Shown: positions 1 through 7,272 of the stretch, in pieces
Numbering within the stretch: the first letter of the stretch is position 1
How the letters are laid out: each line of letters opens with the position of its first letter
Assembly: GCF_033025475.1 (NCBI RefSeq)
Contig: NZ_CP130322.1
Location: forward strand, 2,857,001 to 2,921,000
Direction: 5' to 3'
Source: Sphingomonas sp. C3-2
Lineage (GTDB): Bacteria; Pseudomonadota; Alphaproteobacteria; Sphingomonadales; Sphingomonadaceae
Length of the DNA stretch: 64,000 bases
Position numbers and translations under genes: made by a program
The notes under the pieces: model-generated
Databases searched by the model: none
What the model was told of the DNA's origin: nothing
What the model saw: the letters and a program-made list of their open reading frames with translations, nothing else

Positions 1-236
1 AACTGGCCACCAAGGCCGGTGTGAACGGAGAGCCGTTCAAGTTCCGCGCGCCGCTGCAATATATGGGCAAGGCCGAGATCGCGAAGGAAGCCGCGCGGCT
101 GGGGCTGGATAGCGGCATGAGCTGGTCCTGCTACGATCCCACGCCCGAGGGCAAGCCCTGTGGCGGGTGCGACAGCTGTCGCCTGCGCGCCAAGGGGTTC
201 GAGGAAGCCGGGCTGGTGGACGGCGCCGTCGCATGA
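1..236 (+). CDS. queC: QueC, 7-cyano-7-deazaguanine synthase (C-terminal fragment)
   Basis: Last part of the ATP-dependent enzyme that converts 7-carboxy-7-deazaguanine to preQ0 in queuosine biosynthesis. The frame is open from base 3 to the left edge of the window, so the N-terminus and PP-loop are missing. The visible tail carries the zinc-binding cysteines in the arrangement C-x9-C-x2-C-x2-C (CGGCDSCRLR), which is diagnostic for QueC. The stop codon overlaps the start of queE (ATGA), so the two are probably translated as a coupled pair in one pathway operon. Confidence 0.93.
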   Translation, partial: LATKAGVNGEPFKFRAPLQYMGKAEIAKEAARLGLDSGMSWSCYDPTPEGKPCGGCDSCRLRAKGFEEAGLVDGAVA

Positions 237-865
237 CCTATGCCGTCAAGGAAATGTTCCTGACGCTGCAGGGGGAAGGGCGGCAGGCCGGTCGCCGCGC
301 CGTCTTCCTGCGCTTTGCCGGGTGCAACCTCTGGTCGGGGCGCGAGCAGGACCGCGCCACGGCCGATTGTCGCTTCTGCGATACCGATTTCGTCGGCACC
401 GATGGCACGGGGGGCGGCAAGTTTCCCGAGGCCGCCGATCTGGCGCGCGCGGTGGCGGCACTGTGGGGCGAGGACCGTAGCTTGGCCTATATCGTCTGCA
501 CGGGGGGCGAACCGCTGTTGCAGGTCGATGCGCCCCTTATCGATGCGCTGCACGCCGAAGGCTTTACCATCGCGGTTGAAACCAATGGCACGCTGCCCGC
601 GCCCGCAGGGATCGACTGGATCTGCGTCAGCCCCAAGGCGGAGACGGACATCGTCCAGCGCCAGGGCAATGAACTGAAGCTCGTCTGGCCGCAGCCGGGC
701 AGCGATGTCGATGCGATGGAGGGCTGGGCCTTCGACCATTTCCTCGTCCAGCCGATGGACGATGTGCGCGGTCAGGCCAATGTCGAGGCCGCGATCGATT
801 TCGCGATGACGCGGCCCAAATGGCATTTGTCGCTTCAGGCGCACAAGGCGCTTGGCCTGCGCTGA
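233..865 (+). CDS. queE: QueE, 7-carboxy-7-deazaguanine synthase (radical SAM)
   Basis: Converts 6-carboxy-tetrahydropterin to 7-carboxy-7-deazaguanine, the step before QueC. The start is the ATG that overlaps the queC stop; a longer frame upstream only reads through queC. The protein is 210 residues, the size expected for QueE. The [4Fe-4S] cysteines near residue 30-50 follow C-x14-C-x2-C rather than the classical radical SAM C-x3-C-x2-C, a spacing known from one QueE subtype. The TGGEP motif for S-adenosylmethionine is present near residue 90. Operon position with queC confirms the assignment. Confidence 0.93.
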   Translation: MTYAVKEMFLTLQGEGRQAGRRAVFLRFAGCNLWSGREQDRATADCRFCDTDFVGTDGTGGGKFPEAADLARAVAALWGEDRSLAYIVCTGGEPLLQVDAPLIDALHAEGFTIAVETNGTLPAPAGIDWICVSPKAETDIVQRQGNELKLVWPQPGSDVDAMEGWAFDHFLVQPMDDVRGQANVEAAIDFAMTRPKWHLSLQAHKALGLR

Positions 866-904
866 GCAGGCCGAGCGTTCATTTCCGTTCGACCAGCGCG
901 GTGA

Positions 905-1561
905 TCAGACCGCGCACTGCTTCTTCAGGCTGTTCTTCTTGTCCCAGCAACGCGATTCCAGCGGAACAACGCGCCCGGCATAGCTCGGCATCACGAAGCG
1001 CGGGAATTGCTGTTCGCCTGCCGGCAGCAGGCTGTTGCGGAATTCCTTGAGGCGCGTCGAAGCCAGTTCGCCCAGCTTGCCGGTGGGCGTGAACAAGGCC
1101 GCGCGGCCGATACGGCTTGCCGTGAGGCAGAAGCCCAGCTGGCCCCGGACCGTCGAAAAGCCCGAATAGGTGCGCGTGCCATATTGGTCGAGCGCGGTCA
1201 TCGCGGCCTTGGGGTTCTTGTTCTTGCGCTTGAAATAGTTTTCCAGCGCCTTGTACGCGCGGGCCAGCTCATCGTCATGATCGTTGAGCAGATAATTATA
1301 CTGGTTGAGCGTCAGCAGCGTCGGTTCGAACTGGCACTGTAGCGCCGCGACGTTCAGCCCGGCGCGCATGCTCCACAGCATGGCTGCGCGCAATTCCTCG
1401 GGCTTGGCGTCAGGCAGCGGCAACAGCACACCGGGTTCGCTGCCCGTCACCGGCACGTCGGTGAAATTGGGTGATTTCAAGAAAAGCTGTGCCGACGCCG
1501 GAGTTGCGACCGCACCGATGACGCCAATTGCCAGCGCCACTGCGTACCTGATCCCCGCCAT
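905..1561 (-). CDS. secreted hypothetical protein
   Basis: A 218-residue protein not assigned to a family. The chosen ATG (MAGIRYAV) is preceded by GGCGGGAA; a start 12 codons upstream lacks such a site. The N-terminus is a classical signal peptide (hydrophobic core AVALAIGVIGAVA followed by ASAQ), so the product is expected in the periplasm. The mature part is mostly helical by composition, with four cysteines: one in ALQCQF, one in GFCLTAS and two near the C-terminus (SRCWD, KKQC) that could form disulfides. It stands alone, convergent with queE. Confidence 0.7.
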   Translation of the reverse strand: MAGIRYAVALAIGVIGAVATPASAQLFLKSPNFTDVPVTGSEPGVLLPLPDAKPEELRAAMLWSMRAGLNVAALQCQFEPTLLTLNQYNYLLNDHDDELARAYKALENYFKRKNKNPKAAMTALDQYGTRTYSGFSTVRGQLGFCLTASRIGRAALFTPTGKLGELASTRLKEFRNSLLPAGEQQFPRFVMPSYAGRVVPLESRCWDKKNSLKKQCAV

Positions 1562-1705
1562 GATAAATTCCCGCCTTAATGCTGATACGCCTACCAAAGT
1601 CCTTGCCTAGATTCTTTGGGACTCCGGCTCAAGGCCTAAGTCGGCTTTCGGGCGTGGGCGCGACACGGGCGGGCGAAAACCCCGTATTTTCACCGGCGCA
1701 GACGC

Positions 1706-1744
1706 AAAAAAGGGGCGCCCGGAAAGGCCCGGACGCCCCTTTTC
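1706..1744 (-). terminator. intrinsic terminator after the small lipoprotein gene
   Basis: Seven-base stem AGGGGCG / CGCCCCT, extended inward by G/C pairs, flanked by six A on the left and TTTT on the right. Read leftwards from the lipoprotein gene it gives a stem followed by a U-tract; it may also act in the opposite direction. Confidence 0.8.
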
Positions 1745-1760
1745 AACCGATCGCCTGCGA

Positions 1761-2054
1761 TCAGTTTGCGTTGGTTGCGTTCGCCGTCGCATTGGCGGCT
1801 TCGACCGCGTTGGCGGCGTTCGCGTCGGCGGTCAGGTTGGCGTCGGCCACATTGCCGTCAACGCCGGTTGCCGCGTCGGTGTTGGTCATCATGTCGTTGG
1901 TCGAACCTTCCATCATCGAATCTTCGACGTTCAGTTCGGTGACATTGGCGGTGTCGTTCGAGGCGACGGGCTCGCTCTTGCCGCATGCCGAAACGGCAAG
2001 CGCTGCGGCTGCGATCACGGTGCCGGTTGCCAGCTTGGAGAAAAGGTCACGCAT
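1761..2054 (-). CDS. small Asn/Ala-rich lipoprotein
   Basis: A 97-residue lipoprotein. The start is the ATG giving MRDLFSKL, which has AAGGGA eight bases upstream. The signal peptide ends in a lipobox (LAVSAC), so residue 23 or so should be the lipidated cysteine. The mature part is low complexity, rich in Ala, Asn, Asp and Thr (repeated NAT/NAN/ADAN units), and has no enzymatic motif. Likely a monocistronic gene ended by the adjacent terminator. Function unknown. Confidence 0.75.
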   Translation of the reverse strand: MRDLFSKLATGTVIAAAALAVSACGKSEPVASNDTANVTELNVEDSMMEGSTNDMMTNTDAATGVDGNVADANLTADANAANAVEAANATANATNAN

Positions 2055-2140
2055 TTCAAATTCCCTTATTTTGCAGGACCTGGCCGACCCACGTCGGCCG
2101 CCCAAATCGCGGCGGACAATAAACTTAAAGGCTTAGCGGC

Positions 2141-2806
2141 TCAACCCGCCCCGGCCCTGCAGGCAAATCCGGACAGAAAATCGGGCAGGCTCTGCCGCAA
2201 CGCGGCATCGACATCGGCCATGCTGGCGGCCTTGCCCAGCGCTTCGAGGCTGGTCACTGGAAACTCGGCCAGCCCGCACGGAACGATCCCGCCGAAATTG
2301 CCAAGATCAGGATTCACGTTGAGCGAAAAGCCGTGGAGCGTCACCCAGCGGCGCACGCGTACGCCGATCGCGCCGATCTTCGCCTCGCGGCCATGATCGT
2401 CGGTCCAGATGCCGATCCGGCCCGGCGCGCGCCACGCCTCGACACCGAGGAGCGCGAGCGCATCGATCACCCAGCCTTCGAGCGCGCTGACATAACAGCG
2501 CACGTCGCGGCCGCGTTCGGCGAGGTTCAACTGGACATAGCCGACCCGCTGGCCGGGGCCATGATAGGTGTATTTGCCGCCGCGCCCCGCCGGGTAGACG
2601 GGAAAACGCGGATCGAGCAGTTCGGCGGGGTCGGCGCTTGTACCGGCGGTGTAGAGCGGCGGGTGTTCGAGCAGCCAGATCCGCTCGCCGGCGGTTCCTG
2701 CATGGATGGCGGCGGCGCGCTCCTCCATGTCGGTCAGCGCTTCGGGATAGGAAACCTGTCCGGTGCTGACCTGCCATTCGATCGTCGATTCGGGGCTTTC
2801 GGTCAT
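2141..2806 (-). CDS. lipB: LipB, octanoyl-ACP:protein N-octanoyltransferase
   Basis: Transfers octanoate from acyl carrier protein to the lipoyl domains of dehydrogenase complexes, the first step of de novo lipoylation. Conserved LipB blocks are all present: [12 protein letters not shown] near residue 75, [13 protein letters not shown] with the catalytic lysine, LHGFSLNV, and VPCG with the catalytic cysteine. I chose the ATG giving MTESPES because CAGGG lies eight bases upstream; the ATG two codons earlier sits too close to it, and a TTG further upstream extends the frame. 221 residues, normal for LipB. Confidence 0.93.
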   Translation of the reverse strand: MTESPESTIEWQVSTGQVSYPEALTDMEERAAAIHAGTAGERIWLLEHPPLYTAGTSADPAELLDPRFPVYPAGRGGKYTYHGPGQRVGYVQLNLAERGRDVRCYVSALEGWVIDALALLGVEAWRAPGRIGIWTDDHGREAKIGAIGVRVRRWVTLHGFSLNVNPDLGNFGGIVPCGLAEFPVTSLEALGKAASMADVDAALRQSLPDFLSGFACRAGAG

Positions 2807-2941
2807 GGACATAGCCCTGAACCAGCGCGCCGCGCGGATCAATTGCGAATGCCGAAGGGGGATTGCGAAAGACAGTGGCTTTTCCGTCTCGAGGCGTTAC
2901 CACGGCGCGCACGCTTGCGTATCGATCCAGAGGATTGGGTG

Positions 2942-3667
2942 ATGAAGATGTCATATGGCCGGATATGGGACGACATGGTGGCCATGTTCCGTGGACATTC
3001 CGAACTGCTGCTGGCGGTTGCCGGGGTGTTTCTGTTCCTGCCCAGCCTGCTCAGCCATCTGCTCATCCCCGAACCGATGATCAGCGAACGGGGCGTTGCT
3101 GCGCTTGAACAGTTCGTCGCGCATTACCGCGCCAATTTCCGCACCATCTTCCTGCTCTCGCTGCCGACCGCGCTGGGGCAGGCGGCAATCCTTGCGCTGC
3201 TGCTCGACGCGGCGCGCCCCACCGTGGCGATGGCGCTTCGCAAGGGGTTGATGCTGCTGCCCGGTTTCGTGTTGCTCAACATCCTCGTGAACTTCACCGT
3301 CGCGTTCGGCTTGCTGCTCTTCATCCTCCCCGGTCTGTACCTGATCGGGCGGACCTATGCGGCCGCGGCCGCGCTGGTCGCCGAAAACCAGCCCAATCCG
3401 CTGCGCGCCTATGGGCGCGGTATCGCGATCACGCGCGGCAATGGCTGGCGGGTACTGGGGATGCTTGCGATCATGGTGGTCATCGGCATCATTCTGTCGG
3501 CGGCGATTACCTCGGTCGTCGGGGTGGTGTTCGCGCTGCTGGCCTCTCCCGAGGCGAGCGGGGTTGCGACGGCGATCGCTGCCGCCGCAACCGATATGCT
3601 CATCGCGCTCGCGCTCACGCTGTTCGCCGCCGCGCTCTACCGCGCGCTTGCACCGGCCACGCACTGA
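2942..3667 (+). CDS. multi-pass membrane protein of unknown function
   Basis: A 241-residue integral membrane protein with about six hydrophobic segments (around residues 22-43, 70-90, 105-145 as a double span, 170-200 and 215-235). The start MKMSYGR has AGAGG upstream; the much longer open frame upstream is antisense to lipB and has no membrane character, so it is excluded. A short soluble stretch between spans reads ENQPNPLRAYGRG. The overall pattern resembles proteins annotated as glycerophosphodiesterase-type membrane domains, but I see no catalytic motif and leave it unassigned. Confidence 0.72.
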   Translation: MKMSYGRIWDDMVAMFRGHSELLLAVAGVFLFLPSLLSHLLIPEPMISERGVAALEQFVAHYRANFRTIFLLSLPTALGQAAILALLLDAARPTVAMALRKGLMLLPGFVLLNILVNFTVAFGLLLFILPGLYLIGRTYAAAAALVAENQPNPLRAYGRGIAITRGNGWRVLGMLAIMVVIGIILSAAITSVVGVVFALLASPEASGVATAIAAAATDMLIALALTLFAAALYRALAPATH

Positions 3668-3674
3668 CGCCCGA

Positions 3675-3980
3675 TCAGCCGATCTCGACGGTCAGCGCCT
3701 CCACCGTCATGCGGCCGCCCGCGCCGCTCAGGCGGATATCGGCGACGATATGGCCGGGCAGGTCGAACTCGGTTTCGGCGATTTCGCCCTGCAGCCGCCG
3801 GGCAAGCCGTTCATCCCCGGTGTGATAGACGAACTGGTGCCGCGCGCCGTTGAAAGTGACGCTGGCCCAGGGCTGGCTGCGGCTGGTGAGCCGCGCAGCG
3901 CATTCGGGCTGGCGCGCCAGATAGCGGTCGAGCCGCTGGCCCAGTGCATCATGCGCGTCCTTTCTGTAGCGCGCGCTCAT
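3675..3980 (-). CDS. hypothetical protein, second gene of a two-gene unit
   Basis: A 101-residue soluble protein with no signal peptide and no recognised motif; its C-terminal half looks beta-rich (SVTFNGARHQFVYHTG and later DLPGHIVADIRL). Its start codon overlaps the stop of the upstream 64-residue gene (ATGA), so the two are translationally coupled. Together they are divergent from the S24 repressor across a palindrome-rich region and may be under its control. Confidence 0.65.
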   Translation of the reverse strand: MSARYRKDAHDALGQRLDRYLARQPECAARLTSRSQPWASVTFNGARHQFVYHTGDERLARRLQGEIAETEFDLPGHIVADIRLSGAGGRMTVEALTVEIG

Positions 3981-4171
3981 TGACCGATCCTCGCTTCGCT
4001 TTCGTCGATGAAACGGTGCACGCGCGCCGAAAGCCGTGCGCCGGGTTCGCGCCCGTTGCGCATGTCGAGCACCAGCCGGGGGTCGCGCACCGCCTCTCGG
4101 CCGAAACGGGTGGGGGGAATGGCATAACGGCGCAGATGCTTTTCGATGCGCCGCAGCAGGTGCGTTTCCAT
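3977..4171 (-). CDS. small hypothetical protein divergent from the S24 repressor
   Basis: 64 residues, rich in Arg and mostly helical by composition (METHLLRRIEKHL ... RVHRFIDESEARI). A strong ribosome site (GAGGAGAAG) precedes the ATG. The central part, TRFGREAVRDPRLVLDMRNG, looks like the short helix-turn-helix-like proteins common in alphaproteobacteria, but this is only a resemblance. It is the promoter-proximal gene of the unit facing the repressor, a position typical for a target or partner of that repressor. Confidence 0.65.
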   Translation of the reverse strand: METHLLRRIEKHLRRYAIPPTRFGREAVRDPRLVLDMRNGREPGARLSARVHRFIDESEARIGQ

Positions 4172-4200
4172 GACTTCTCCTCGTCCTTTCCTGGAATCGC

Positions 4201-4263
4201 CCTATTCAAATAGGGAAAATCCTATCTTCTCGTCCATTTCCTACTTGTCTAGGAAAAATCCTA
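4201..4263. promoter_or_regulatory. cluster of four overlapping palindromes (operator candidates)
   Basis: Four inverted repeats built on the same half-site TAGGAAA/TTTCCTA lie in 63 bases: CCTATT-CA-AATAGG (4201-4214), ATAGG-N6-CCTAT (4210-4225), TTTCCTA-N6-TAGGAAA (4237-4256, perfect seven-base arms) and TAGGA-AAAA-TCCTA (4250-4263). They fill the space between the divergent small-gene unit and the repressor gene, and the last ends 16 bases before the repressor ATG. The natural reading is binding sites for the adjacent S24-type repressor controlling both directions. Confidence 0.65.
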
Positions 4264-4279
4264 TCGATATGGTGATAAA

Positions 4280-4963
4280 ATGACCGGGGTCGATGTCAGG
4301 GCTGCGCTCGACGCGCTGATCAGGGAGCGGGGGGATGACTATGCCTCCTTGTCCCGCCTGATCGGCCGCAATGCCGCCTATATTCAGCAGTTCATCCGTC
4401 GCGGCGTGCCCCGCAAGCTCGATGAAGAGGATCGCCGCGTGCTTTCCGCCTATTTCGGGGTGGATGAGGCGGTGCTTGGTGGTCCGGGGCGAGCGACCGC
4501 ATCGGTGCCGCGCGGCGGTGGTCCGGCGCTACGCGCGCCGGGCGATCTCGTCCTTGTTCCCCGGCTGGACATTGGTGCGTCGGCGGGGTCCGGGGCATTG
4601 GGCGGGGATGAAAGCATCAGCGCGCGGCTCGGTTTTCAGGCGGGGTGGTTGCGCAATTTGGTCGGCGGCAATCCGGATCAGCTGTCGATCATCCAGGTGC
4701 GCGGCGATTCCATGGCGCCCACGCTGTCGGACGGGGATGATATCCTCATCAATCGCGGCGATGCGGGGGAACGGCTGCGCGACGGTATCTATGTGCTGCG
4801 GATCGAGGAGGCGCTGCTCGTCAAGCGGCTGGCGCTCAACCCCTCAGGTAAAAGCCTCACGATCCGGAGCGACAATCCCAGCTATCCCGACTGGTCGGAT
4901 TGCCGGACAGAGGATGTGCATGTCATCGGCCGGGTGGTTTGGGCCGGGCGCCGGATTTCCTGA
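4280..4963 (+). CDS. S24-family (LexA/CI-like) transcriptional repressor
   Basis: 227 residues. The N-terminal ~60 residues form a helix-turn-helix candidate (YASLSRLIGRNAAYIQQFIRRG). The C-terminal half, from about residue 90, is an S24 peptidase fold with the serine in VRGDSMAPTL and the lysine in ALLVKRL, the dyad used for self-cleavage in LexA and phage CI. An Ala-Gly pair (IGASAGSGA) lies before the catalytic domain and could be the cleavage site. GGTGA lies four bases before the ATG. It differs from canonical LexA, which has a winged helix, and I see no other phage genes nearby. Confidence 0.85.
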   Translation: MTGVDVRAALDALIRERGDDYASLSRLIGRNAAYIQQFIRRGVPRKLDEEDRRVLSAYFGVDEAVLGGPGRATASVPRGGGPALRAPGDLVLVPRLDIGASAGSGALGGDESISARLGFQAGWLRNLVGGNPDQLSIIQVRGDSMAPTLSDGDDILINRGDAGERLRDGIYVLRIEEALLVKRLALNPSGKSLTIRSDNPSYPDWSDCRTEDVHVIGRVVWAGRRIS

Positions 4964-4981
4964 CGCAGCGGCAGCGCGTCC

Positions 4982-5161
4982 TCAGTGGCGCGCCTTGTCC
5001 CAGAGCCAGATGGCGGTGGCGCCCAGCGCGCCCAGCACCACGCCCGCAATAAGGCCGAGGGACGGCTGGCCCATGACCGTGCCGACGATGGCGCCACCGA
5101 TCGAGCCGATCGCCAGCAGGATGCCGCCGCCGAGCGGCGAGGAGGAGGGGGTGTCGTTCAT
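4982..5161 (-). CDS. small two-span membrane protein
   Basis: A 59-residue frame (MNDTPSSSPLGGGILLAIG...) ending WLWDKARH. It holds two hydrophobic segments rich in Gly and Ala (around residues 12-30 and 35-53) separated by MGQPS, the look of a small helical-hairpin membrane protein. It fills an otherwise empty stretch between the repressor, with which it is convergent, and tamA. The codon pattern is GC-rich at third positions like its neighbours. The ribosome site (AAGG about 12 bases upstream) is weak. Confidence 0.6.
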   Translation of the reverse strand: MNDTPSSSPLGGGILLAIGSIGGAIVGTVMGQPSLGLIAGVVLGALGATAIWLWDKARH

Positions 5162-5298
5162 GCGGGCCGAGCCTTGCCACGAAGCGCCGTGTTTTTCCAG
5201 TGGAATACAGGCACTCCTGCGGTGTTGAGATCAACCGCCGCGTGGGCGGGGCAGAGCCGATTTAGCGGCTGGCGGGGTTGAAAAACTCCCGCTAACAC

Positions 5299-7272
5299 AT
5301 GCCAATGCTCGTCCGTCCCCTGCCACAGCGCATCGGCGTTCCCATCATGGTCGCACTGTTGCTGTCAGGTACGGCAGGGGCTGCCCATGCGCAGGATCAG
5401 GCGGTCGAAACACCCGCGCCGCCGCCTGCGACGCAGGGCGACCCCGATGCGCCGATGAGCGATATTCCGGATTTCGGGGTCGACTGGCCCGATCTGGGCG
5501 CGGGCGATGCGATCGATCCGAATGCCTCCGCCGAGCCCGATCTGCCGACCGAGCATCGTTACAGCGTGCGGCTCGACGGGCTCGACGAGATCGACGCCGA
5601 TGTGATCCGCAGCCGCTTCAACATCCTCTCCGCGCTGGCGCAGGGCAAGGGCAAGTCCGCCAATGCGGCGCAGATCGATCGCCGCGCCAAAGAGGATGAG
5701 GAACTGCTTGCCACGCTGATGCGCGCGGCGGGCTATTATGACGCACGGATCGATACGCGCAGCGAGGCGGACGCCGAGGGGCGGGTGCTGGTGATCCTCG
5801 ACGTGCGCCCGGGCAATATCTACCGCTTCACCGAAGTCGAACTGCGCGGTCTGGACGAGGCGGGCGACAAGGCGCCGCTCTTGGAAAAGACGTTCGATGT
5901 GAAGCGGAACGACGTGGTCGATGCCGACAAGGTCGTGGCGGGGGAGGCCGCGCTCGTCGAACAACTGGGGGAACAGGGCTTTCCCTTCGCCAAGGTTCAG
6001 GAGCCGGGCGTCGTCGTCGATCACGAGGATCGCAGCGCGACGCTCGTGATCAATGTCGATACCGGCGGTGCGCGCAATTTCGGGCGCATCATCAAGGACG
6101 ATCCCGCCGTGTTCAGCGCGCGTCATGTCCAGACGATCGCGCGCTTCGATCCCGGCGATCCCTATGACTCGCGCGATATCGACGATCTGCGCCGCGCGCT
6201 TGTCGCCACCGGGCTGGTCTCGACCGCCAAGGTCGAAACCGTGCCGGGCAGCACGCCCGATACCGTTGATGTCAAGGTCGCGATCGAGCCCGCGCCGCCG
6301 CGCACCATTGCTGGCGAAATCGGTTATGGCACGGGCGAAGGCGCGCGGCTGGAGGCGAGCTGGCAGCACCGCAACCTGCTGCCGCCCGAAGGCGCGGTCA
6401 CCGTGCGCGGGGTCATCGGCACGCAGGAACAATTGCTCAGCACCACGCTCCGCCGCAGCAATTTCGGCAAGCGCGATCGCACGCTCAATGCGCAGATCGC
6501 CGCGCAGCATGTCGACCGCAAGGCGTATGAAGCGCGCACCTTTTCTGTCTCGGGTAGCCTGGAGCGGCAGAGCAATCTCATTTTCCAGAAAAAATGGACA
6601 TGGTCGGTGGGCGCCGAAATGCTCGCCTCGGACGAACGCGATGTCGTCGGCGCCACCGATATTCCGCGCCGTCGTACCTTCTTCATCGCGGCGCTCCCAT
6701 CCAATGTGCTCTACGATGCGTCGGACGATCTGCTCGATCCCACGCGCGGCTTCCGTCTCGGTGCGCGGGTGTCGCCCGAAGCTTCGTTCCAGAATGGCTC
6801 TTTCGGCTATGTGAAGGCGCAGATCGACGCGGTCGGCTATTTCCCGGCGGCCGATAACATCACCATCGCCGCGCGCACGCGGCTGGGAACGATCTACGGC
6901 GCCGATCGCGATCGGATTGCCCCCTCGCGGCGCTTCTATGCGGGCGGCGGCGGTTCGGTGCGCGGCTATGGCTATCAGTCGATCGGCCCGCGCGATCTGG
7001 ATAATGATCCGGTGGGCGGCAAGAGCCTGGCCGAATTCTCGCTGGAAGGGCGTATCCGCTTCGGCAATTTCGGCGTGGCGCCCTTTGTCGATGCGGGCAA
7101 TATCAGCACCGACGCGCTGCCCAATTTCAGCAAGCTGCGCTTCGGCGCGGGCATTGGCGCACGCTATTACACCAATTTCGGCCCGATCCGCATCGATGTC
7201 GGCACCCCGATCAACCCGCAGCCCGGCGATCCGCGTGTCGCGGTCTATGTTTCGCTGGGGCAGGCCTTTTGA
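5299..7272 (+). CDS. tamA: TamA/BamA-family outer membrane protein (Omp85)
   Basis: Outer-membrane beta-barrel of the Omp85 superfamily, the TamA part of the TAM complex that works with TamB in outer membrane biogenesis. The 657-residue precursor has a signal peptide (cleavage near AHAQDQ), an acidic Pro-rich linker, three POTRA-like repeats to about residue 340, then a barrel ending in Phe (SLGQAF), as Omp85 proteins do. The lid-loop signature GGGGSVRGYGY is present near residue 550. It overlaps tamB by one base (TGATG). Confidence 0.9.
   Translation: MPMLVRPLPQRIGVPIMVALLLSGTAGAAHAQDQAVETPAPPPATQGDPDAPMSDIPDFGVDWPDLGAGDAIDPNASAEPDLPTEHRYSVRLDGLDEIDADVIRSRFNILSALAQGKGKSANAAQIDRRAKEDEELLATLMRAAGYYDARIDTRSEADAEGRVLVILDVRPGNIYRFTEVELRGLDEAGDKAPLLEKTFDVKRNDVVDADKVVAGEAALVEQLGEQGFPFAKVQEPGVVVDHEDRSATLVINVDTGGARNFGRIIKDDPAVFSARHVQTIARFDPGDPYDSRDIDDLRRALVATGLVSTAKVETVPGSTPDTVDVKVAIEPAPPRTIAGEIGYGTGEGARLEASWQHRNLLPPEGAVTVRGVIGTQEQLLSTTLRRSNFGKRDRTLNAQIAAQHVDRKAYEARTFSVSGSLERQSNLIFQKKWTWSVGAEMLASDERDVVGATDIPRRRTFFIAALPSNVLYDASDDLLDPTRGFRLGARVSPEASFQNGSFGYVKAQIDAVGYFPAADNITIAARTRLGTIYGADRDRIAPSRRFYAGGGGSVRGYGYQSIGPRDLDNDPVGGKSLAEFSLEGRIRFGNFGVAPFVDAGNISTDALPNFSKLRFGAGIGARYYTNFGPIRIDVGTPINPQPGDPRVAVYVSLGQAF

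Noticed and set aside
2333-2941. Upstream extension of the membrane protein frame at 2942
   Set aside because: It runs antisense to lipB and lacks membrane character; a ribosome site supports the shorter start.
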